From contig JBDGZZ010000164.1 of assembly GCA_039588335.1 (NCBI GenBank), positions 1 through 9,301 on the forward strand: 9,301 nt of DNA, read 5' to 3'. A program made the position numbers and the translations under genes. The DNA comes from G020351775 sp039588335. GTDB taxonomy: Bacteria > Gemmatimonadota > Gemmatimonadetes > Gemmatimonadales > GWC2-71-9. The notes below the pieces were generated by a model, which saw nothing but the letters and a program-made list of their open reading frames with translations, made no database searches and was not told where the DNA came from. Positions 5,003-9,301 of the stretch are shown in pieces; within the stretch, counting starts at the first letter, position 1, and every line of letters starts with the position of its first letter.

Positions 5003-6538
5003 GTATTCCCCCGTCACATCCCGCCCGGCCGGCTGTGCGACGAGCCGGAACTGGTCCATTTGGGTCGTGGGGTTGTCTCGCAGATCGAGGTCTAGGCCGG
5101 TGGCTTTGCGCATTTCCTTGAGGAACTGCGGCTCCTGCTCGATCAGGTAGAGCGCGACCTCCGGGTGGAGCTGGATGGTCATCTTGCTCTCCTTGTTTCC
5201 GTGGGCCGCTCGTCTGAGCGCTCGCTCCAGGCGGCGGGCGACCACCTCGGGCCGGAACACGCTGCCGGCGCCGCCGCAGTCGGGGCAACGGACAGTCATC
5301 GAGTCCCACAGCGCCGGCCGGACCCGCTGGCGCGTCATCTCGATCAGGCCCAGGTCCGAAACCTGGAACGCTCGGGTGCGCGCCCTGTCGCGCCCCAGGT
5401 GAGACCGCAGCTCGTGGAGCACGCGGTCCCGGTTGCCCTGCACCTCCATGTCGATGAAGTCGATCACGATTATTCCGCCCATGTCCCGCAGTCTCAGCTG
5501 GCGGGCGATTTCACGAGCGGCATCCAGGTTGGTGCGCAGGATGGTCTTCTCGTGATCCTTCTTGCCCGTGTAGCTCCCCGTGTTCACGTCGATGGATATC
5601 AGGGCCTCCGTGGGCTCTATGATGAGATAGCCTCCACTGGGCATATCAACTCGACGATTGAACAGCACCCTGATCTCTTCCTCCACATCGAACTTGTCGA
5701 ATAACGGAGGCGAGTCGGTGTAGTGTTTGACCTTCTTCTTGAGCTCTGGATGTACCTGCGACAGGTAGCGCTGGATCTCTCGATATATGTCCTTCGAGTC
5801 GACCAACAGCGTATCGACCTTGTCGCTGAACAGGTCGCGGATGATCCCGCTGGTCAGCGACGCTTCCTTTTGCACTAGTGCCGGCGCCCTGGTGCGAACG
5901 AAGTGCGCCTTGCGCTTGATCTTGGTCCACAGGGCCAGGAGCGACTTCAGTTCTCTCTTTATGTGGTCTTCCGTCAGATCCTCGGCGACGGTCCGAATGA
6001 TCACGCCACCCGAGTCCTTGGGGAAGACATCGCGCACCATCTTGCGCAGGCGCCACCGTTCCTCGCGCGACTCGATCTTCCGGCTCACACCGACCTTGGA
6101 CGCCAGCGGCATGTACACCAGGAACCTGCCGGCCAGCGACACCTGCGCGGTTACGCGCGGGCCCTTTGTCCCTATGGGCTCCTTCGTCACCTGCACCAGG
6201 AGGTTCTGACCCCGTTCCAGATGATCCTGGATCTTGGGGATGCGGCGGGAATTGCGTCGCCTGCGTCCCTGTCCCTGATTCGGCTCGTCGCCGTTCTCGT
6301 CGTCCTCCGGCTCGATCAGGTCGGACGCGTGCAAGAACGCACTCTTTTCTGTTCCTATGGCTACGAACGCTGCCTGCATTCCAGGCAGAACCGCTTCGAC
6401 CTTGCCGAGGTAGATGTTACCTACGGCTCGGTCCATGTGCGGCCGGTCTACCAGTAGTTCAACTAGTCGTTCGTCCTCCATGATGGCTACGCGCGTCTCG
6501 CGCGCGCCGTGTGCTGAAATCAATATCTCTCGTTTCAA
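4991..6538 (-). CDS. rng: Ribonuclease G (RNase E/G family)
   Basis: This 515-residue protein is a typical RNase G, an endonuclease for 5' end maturation of 16S rRNA and mRNA decay. It starts MKREILISAHGARETRVAIMED. An S1 domain (about 35-145; GNIYLGKVEAVLPGMQAAFV) contains a polar loop at 75-101, acidic then Arg-rich (GRRRRNSRR). The catalytic core shows ISIDVNTG (D317) and IIVIDFIDME (D360), the magnesium-binding aspartates. CPDCGG (C418, C421) is the zinc-link motif for dimer formation. The C-terminus has no long degradosome scaffold, so it is RNase G rather than a full RNase E. The start is a TTG at 6538-6536; an in-frame TGA sits two codons upstream, so no earlier start is possible, and AGAGG lies 9 nt before it. 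The gene begins inside the radical-SAM gene (80 bp overlap). Confidence 0.95.
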   Translation of the reverse strand: MKREILISAHGARETRVAIMEDERLVELLVDRPHMDRAVGNIYLGKVEAVLPGMQAAFVAIGTEKSAFLHASDLIEPEDDENGDEPNQGQGRRRRNSRRIPKIQDHLERGQNLLVQVTKEPIGTKGPRVTAQVSLAGRFLVYMPLASKVGVSRKIESREERWRLRKMVRDVFPKDSGGVIIRTVAEDLTEDHIKRELKSLLALWTKIKRKAHFVRTRAPALVQKEASLTSGIIRDLFSDKVDTLLVDSKDIYREIQRYLSQVHPELKKKVKHYTDSPPLFDKFDVEEEIRVLFNRRVDMPSGGYLIIEPTEALISIDVNTGSYTGKKDHEKTILRTNLDAAREIARQLRLRDMGGIIVIDFIDMEVQGNRDRVLHELRSHLGRDRARTRAFQVSDLGLIEMTRQRVRPALWDSMTVRCPDCGGAGSVFRPEVVARRLERALRRAAHGNKESKMTIQLHPEVALYLIEQEPQFLKEMRKATGLDLDLRDNPTTQMDQFRLVAQPAGRDVTGEYEVA

Positions 6539-9152
6539 AACTCATTACCTCTGCTCGAGCGAGCGACCCCGCCGTGGGACAGTCCCCCGACGCGACCGTT
6601 GCCTCGAGCTTGTGAATCTGAATCAGCGGCACTTGTTGTTGCTCTAATCCCAGTGCCGCTGACAACACGTCGGTGGGTTTCACCGAATGGTTACTTGCGG
6701 TCGTGACTCGCAGTACCGCTTCATCATCGGCCACGACCGCGAATTCGTGTACTAGAGGCCGAATGTCGACCTCACGGCGCCGTCTCTTTCGTTCCCTGGT
6801 GATCACCATAGACGGGGCCGCCATGAATGCTGTGGATGCTTGCGTCAGCATCCCAAGCGTCGTCTCAAACGACGGGCGCGGAAACCGCGCCAAGTAGCTA
6901 CTCTGTTCGATTGCCGCAACGAGTGACGCACTCTTGGGTGGCATCGCAGCGGCTTCAGTAAACTCGATCCCCGGCGCAACATGTGCGTTGAGATCGTCCA
7001 GCAAACCCGCGAGACGCTCTTGCGGCCAATCGCCTGCCAGCTCGACGTCGATCCATTCACCGTCCGACGTCCAGCCGAGCGCGAGCGGGGGTCCTGCGGA
7101 AAGCCTGGGGCGGGGTGAGAAGCCCTCGGAGTAGAGCACCGGAACGCCCGCACGTCGCAGGGTACGTTCCAGCTCTCTCAGTAGATCCAGATGGGAGATG
7201 AATCGGACCGTTTCACCCTTTGAGTACCCGAGCCTCACGGTGGTTCCCGGTACACCCTGCAACAAACCCTGGGCGGGCTCGGGTTTGGGAGATACCACCG
7301 GTGCGGCCAGCAGGTTACGCATGACTGCAAAGTCACACACGCCACAGGAGGAACATCGCGCGTCTTTGCACTCCTCCGTGAGACCGGCCTGGTACGCCTT
7401 GTGGCGTTCCTTCAAGAAATACCCGCGATCGATCTTGTAGCTCACGACTTCCCAGGGAAGCTCTTCGTCTTCGCCGATCTCCCTGAACGCATCCGGCAGC
7501 GAGAGCCCGTTGTCCTGCAGGGCTTCCTGCCAAGGCGCGAGATCACAGTGCTCACTCCAGCCGTCGAACCGCGCACCGCGACGCCAGGCCCCTTCAATGA
7601 CGTCGGCTACCTCGCGTCCGCCGCGGGAGATCACGCCCTCGATGGCGGTGTCGGCATTCTCGTGATGGCGGATCTCTACTCCCCTGCCCTTCAAACGGTG
7701 TTTGATCCAGGCCAGTTTCTCACGCGTGTCGTCGAGCGTGTCCTGGCGCTCCCACTGGAACGGCGTGTGCGCCTTGGGCACGAAAGGAGAGAAGCCGAGT
7801 GTAATGTGCCGGCGTCCGGGATAGCCCTTGAGAATGTTCTTGATCTTCTCCACCAGTTGGGCCAGTTCTTCGAAATCCTCTTCGGTCTCGGTGGGGTGTC
7901 CGATCATGAAGTAGAGCTTCACGCTGGTCCACCCCGACTCCATCGCGCGGTCTACAGCCGAGAGAATGTCTTGCTCGGTAATGCCTTTGTTGATCACATC
8001 GCGCAGCCGTTGGCTGCCCGCTTCGGGGGCGAACGTGAACCCCGACTTGCGCACTCGGCTCACCGCCTCGGCCAAGCCGACGCTGAACGCATCGGCACGC
8101 AGTGACGGCAGGCTCACACTCACACCGCGGTCTACCATCGTGCGGCTCATGCGGTCGGTGAGTTCGACTGCTTCGGAATAGTCGGCCGTCGATAGCGACA
8201 GCAGCGACACCTCCTGCCAGCCGGAGTGCTCGATACCCTGTTCTGCTATCTCCAACGTCTCGTCCACGTCCCGCTCCCGCGCCGGTCGATAGAGATATCC
8301 CGCCTGGCAGAACCGACAGCCACGCATGCAGCCGCGCATGACCTCAATTGGCAGGCGATCGTGCGTCGTTTCCGTGAGGCTCACCACCATTTGCCGCGGA
8401 TGGTCTGCGGGACGCAAAACCGGAACCTTACGGGCAAACACCGGAAACGGAGTGCCCTCCGGTGAGTCCACCTTGATCCGCGGCGTGCGCCCACCCTTCG
8501 GGACCTCGTAGAGCGACGGCACGTAGATGCCGGGCACCCGCACAGCGAGTGTCTCTAGCAGTTCACGCCTGCCGCTCTGCCGCTTCCAGTCACCCACCAT
8601 CTCGAGCACCTCGCCAAGCGCATCCTCGGCATCCCCGATGAGCGCGCAGTCTACGAACGGGGCAAGTGGCTCTGGGTTCGACGCGCACGGTCCACCGATC
8701 ATGATGATGGGATCGTCAGCGCTGCGGTCTTGGGCTCGGAGTGGTATGCCCGACAGGTCCAGCACGGTGAGCAGGTTCGTGTAAGTCAGCTCCGACTGCA
8801 AGGTAAAGCCGAGTATGTCGTACTCGCGAACCGGCCGGCGGTGCTGCAGGCCCCAGAGCGGGATTTGCCGCTTTTTGAGTTCCTGCTCCATATCGGGCCA
8901 CGGTGTGTAGACGCGGTCGAGCAGCCAGCGAGGATCGCGACTCACGATGTGGTAGAGGATCTGTGTGCCGGTGTGGCTCATCCCGACTTCATACGCGTCG
9001 GGGTAGCAGAGGAGGAATCTGACTGCGGTGGACTCCCAATCCTTGTCGGCCAGTCCGATCTCGTTGCCGAGGTAGCGGTTGGGCTTGGAGACGAGGGGAA
9101 GAACTTCCTGAGTGAGGGTCCTTTCCAGGATTTCCGGGGTCCAGCGGTGCAT
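6459..9152 (-). CDS. B12-binding-like/radical SAM (TIGR03960-type) protein fused to DUF2344 (TIGR03936-type)
   Basis: This 897-residue protein fuses two modules that are often separate genes. Residues about 1-180 are the N-terminal region (VRFLLCYPDAYEVGMSHTGTQILYHI, then MIGGPCASNPEPLAPFVD) of the B12-binding-like type. The radical SAM core has CMRGCRFC with C275, C279 and C282 for the 4Fe-4S cluster, and FTFAPEAGSQRLRDVINKG at about 372-390. A second cysteine group (C595, C600, C603, C606) could bind another cluster or zinc. From about residue 638 the DUF2344 module follows (VRLGYSKGETVRFISHLDLLRELERTLRRAGVP). The reaction is not established for this family; the constant position next to rng, rplU and rpmA suggests a link to RNA or ribosome maturation. 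The last 27 or so residues are Arg-rich and read through the start of rng. The ATG at 9152 agrees with relatives, and a promoter lies 5 bp upstream. Confidence 0.93.
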   Translation of the reverse strand: MHRWTPEILERTLTQEVLPLVSKPNRYLGNEIGLADKDWESTAVRFLLCYPDAYEVGMSHTGTQILYHIVSRDPRWLLDRVYTPWPDMEQELKKRQIPLWGLQHRRPVREYDILGFTLQSELTYTNLLTVLDLSGIPLRAQDRSADDPIIMIGGPCASNPEPLAPFVDCALIGDAEDALGEVLEMVGDWKRQSGRRELLETLAVRVPGIYVPSLYEVPKGGRTPRIKVDSPEGTPFPVFARKVPVLRPADHPRQMVVSLTETTHDRLPIEVMRGCMRGCRFCQAGYLYRPARERDVDETLEIAEQGIEHSGWQEVSLLSLSTADYSEAVELTDRMSRTMVDRGVSVSLPSLRADAFSVGLAEAVSRVRKSGFTFAPEAGSQRLRDVINKGITEQDILSAVDRAMESGWTSVKLYFMIGHPTETEEDFEELAQLVEKIKNILKGYPGRRHITLGFSPFVPKAHTPFQWERQDTLDDTREKLAWIKHRLKGRGVEIRHHENADTAIEGVISRGGREVADVIEGAWRRGARFDGWSEHCDLAPWQEALQDNGLSLPDAFREIGEDEELPWEVVSYKIDRGYFLKERHKAYQAGLTEECKDARCSSCGVCDFAVMRNLLAAPVVSPKPEPAQGLLQGVPGTTVRLGYSKGETVRFISHLDLLRELERTLRRAGVPVLYSEGFSPRPRLSAGPPLALGWTSDGEWIDVELAGDWPQERLAGLLDDLNAHVAPGIEFTEAAAMPPKSASLVAAIEQSSYLARFPRPSFETTLGMLTQASTAFMAAPSMVITRERKRRRREVDIRPLVHEFAVVADDEAVLRVTTASNHSVKPTDVLSAALGLEQQQVPLIQIHKLEATVASGDCPTAGSLARAEVMSFETRDIDFSTRRARDARSHHGGRTTS
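6548..6552 (-). promoter_or_regulatory. Shine-Dalgarno site for rng
   Basis: AGAGG on the - strand lies 9 nt before the TTG start of rng, within the coding sequence of the upstream gene. Together with the in-frame stop just upstream it fixes the rng start. Confidence 0.6.
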
Positions 9153-9157
9153 CCCTA

Positions 9158-9186
9158 ACTATAGACGGCAAGCGGGGTTACGGGAA
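9158..9186 (-). promoter_or_regulatory. Possible promoter of the radical SAM-rng unit, apparently leaderless
   Basis: TATAGT (9163-9158 on the - strand) is a good -10 box, 5 nt before the ATG at 9152. At 17 bp spacing the -35 is TTCCCG (9186-9181), which is weak. Transcription would start at or next to the ATG, as for rplU. Confidence 0.45.
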
Positions 9187-9214
9187 GGGGGTTGGGGGAT
9201 AGGAAAAGAGGCGG
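9174..9214 (+). repeat. G-rich stretch with a fragment of the decamer/14-mer repeat
   Basis: Four runs of three to five G (9174-9198) with loops of 2-4 nt make a G-quadruplex motif. It is followed by AAAAGAGGCGG at 9204-9214, identical over 11 nt to the end of the 14-mer unit in the left array. ACGGGAAGGG (9180-9189) also resembles a decamer junction. It may be a degenerate copy or the edge of another array. Confidence 0.5.
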
Positions 9215-9250
9215 ATTGTAACTTCACCCCTTCAATTCATGTATGTATGT

Positions 9251-9290
9251 GAAATAGGTAGTCTTCTGCGGTTTGCTATCAACCTATTTC
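9251..9290. repeat. Imperfect inverted repeat near the right window edge
   Basis: GAAATAGGT (9251-9259) and ACCTATTTC (9282-9290) are perfect 9 bp arms around a 22 nt centre; with a one-base bulge the match extends to TGT/ACA outside. The AT-rich surroundings differ from the rest of the window. No gene is visible from 9153 to 9301. The purpose is unknown. Confidence 0.5.
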
Positions 9291-9301
9291 TACATTCTGG
9301 C

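Noticed and set aside
5903..6457. 184-codon open frame on the + strand opposite rng
   Set aside because: It is antisense to the conserved catalytic and S1 regions of rng and shows no protein-family features; it is a shadow of GC-rich coding sequence.
7401..8105. 234-codon open frame on the + strand opposite the radical-SAM gene
   Set aside because: Same reason: antisense to conserved coding sequence with no recognisable domain.

Overview
The window is about 9.3 kb of GC-rich bacterial chromosome with two convergent gene blocks. On the + strand are two M16-family (pitrilysin-like) metallopeptidase genes, the first broken. On the - strand is a long conserved block that runs, in transcription order, from a fused B12-binding/radical-SAM + DUF2344 protein through ribonuclease G (rng) and ribosomal protein L21 (rplU) to L27 (rpmA). 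The fused radical-SAM gene next to rng-rplU-rpmA, the periplasmic M16 pair with a C-terminal extra domain, and the apparently leaderless promoters suggest a Gemmatimonadota-like or related phylum. That assignment is an inference from style and is not proven here.

Layout. Positions 1-1205 hold an M16B protease gene that enters from the left and carries the HxxEH zinc site. It loses its frame near 490, where about 35-40 codons also appear to be missing. Positions 1202-3343 hold its partner, coupled by an ATGA overlap. The partner has a signal peptide, no zinc site, the Arg/Tyr substrate-binding pair, and a C-terminal DUF3108-like domain. Positions 3340-4220 hold the most unusual part: a small four-helix-bundle gene (S23/Avd family, 3663-4022) between two long arrays of a degenerate purine-rich 10-14 bp repeat in inverted orientation. 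Each array begins directly at the stop codon of the flanking convergent gene and ends at a strong hairpin. Positions 4217-4794 are rpmA and rplU. Positions 4795-4990 carry a good sigma70-type promoter almost on top of the rplU start and a second, smaller inverted pair of GGGGAGC heptamer arrays with no gene between them. Positions 4991-6538 are rng and 6459-9152 the radical-SAM fusion, overlapping by 80 bp. Positions 9153-9301 are non-coding, with a G-rich stretch that includes a fragment of the decamer repeat.

How it fits together. The radical-SAM/rng/rplU/rpmA block is housekeeping for RNA processing and ribosome assembly. The M16 pair would form a periplasmic heterodimeric protease in which one subunit supplies zinc and the other supplies the Arg/Tyr pair, but as read here the zinc subunit is broken. 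The best candidate for something undescribed is the four-helix-bundle cassette. A basic protein from a family linked to nucleic acids (23S rRNA intervening sequences, diversity-generating retroelements) sits inside inverted purine-rich arrays, so a transcript across the cassette would fold into a long duplex with the open reading frame in its loop. The heptamer pair upstream of rplU looks like a smaller, gene-less structure of the same general kind.
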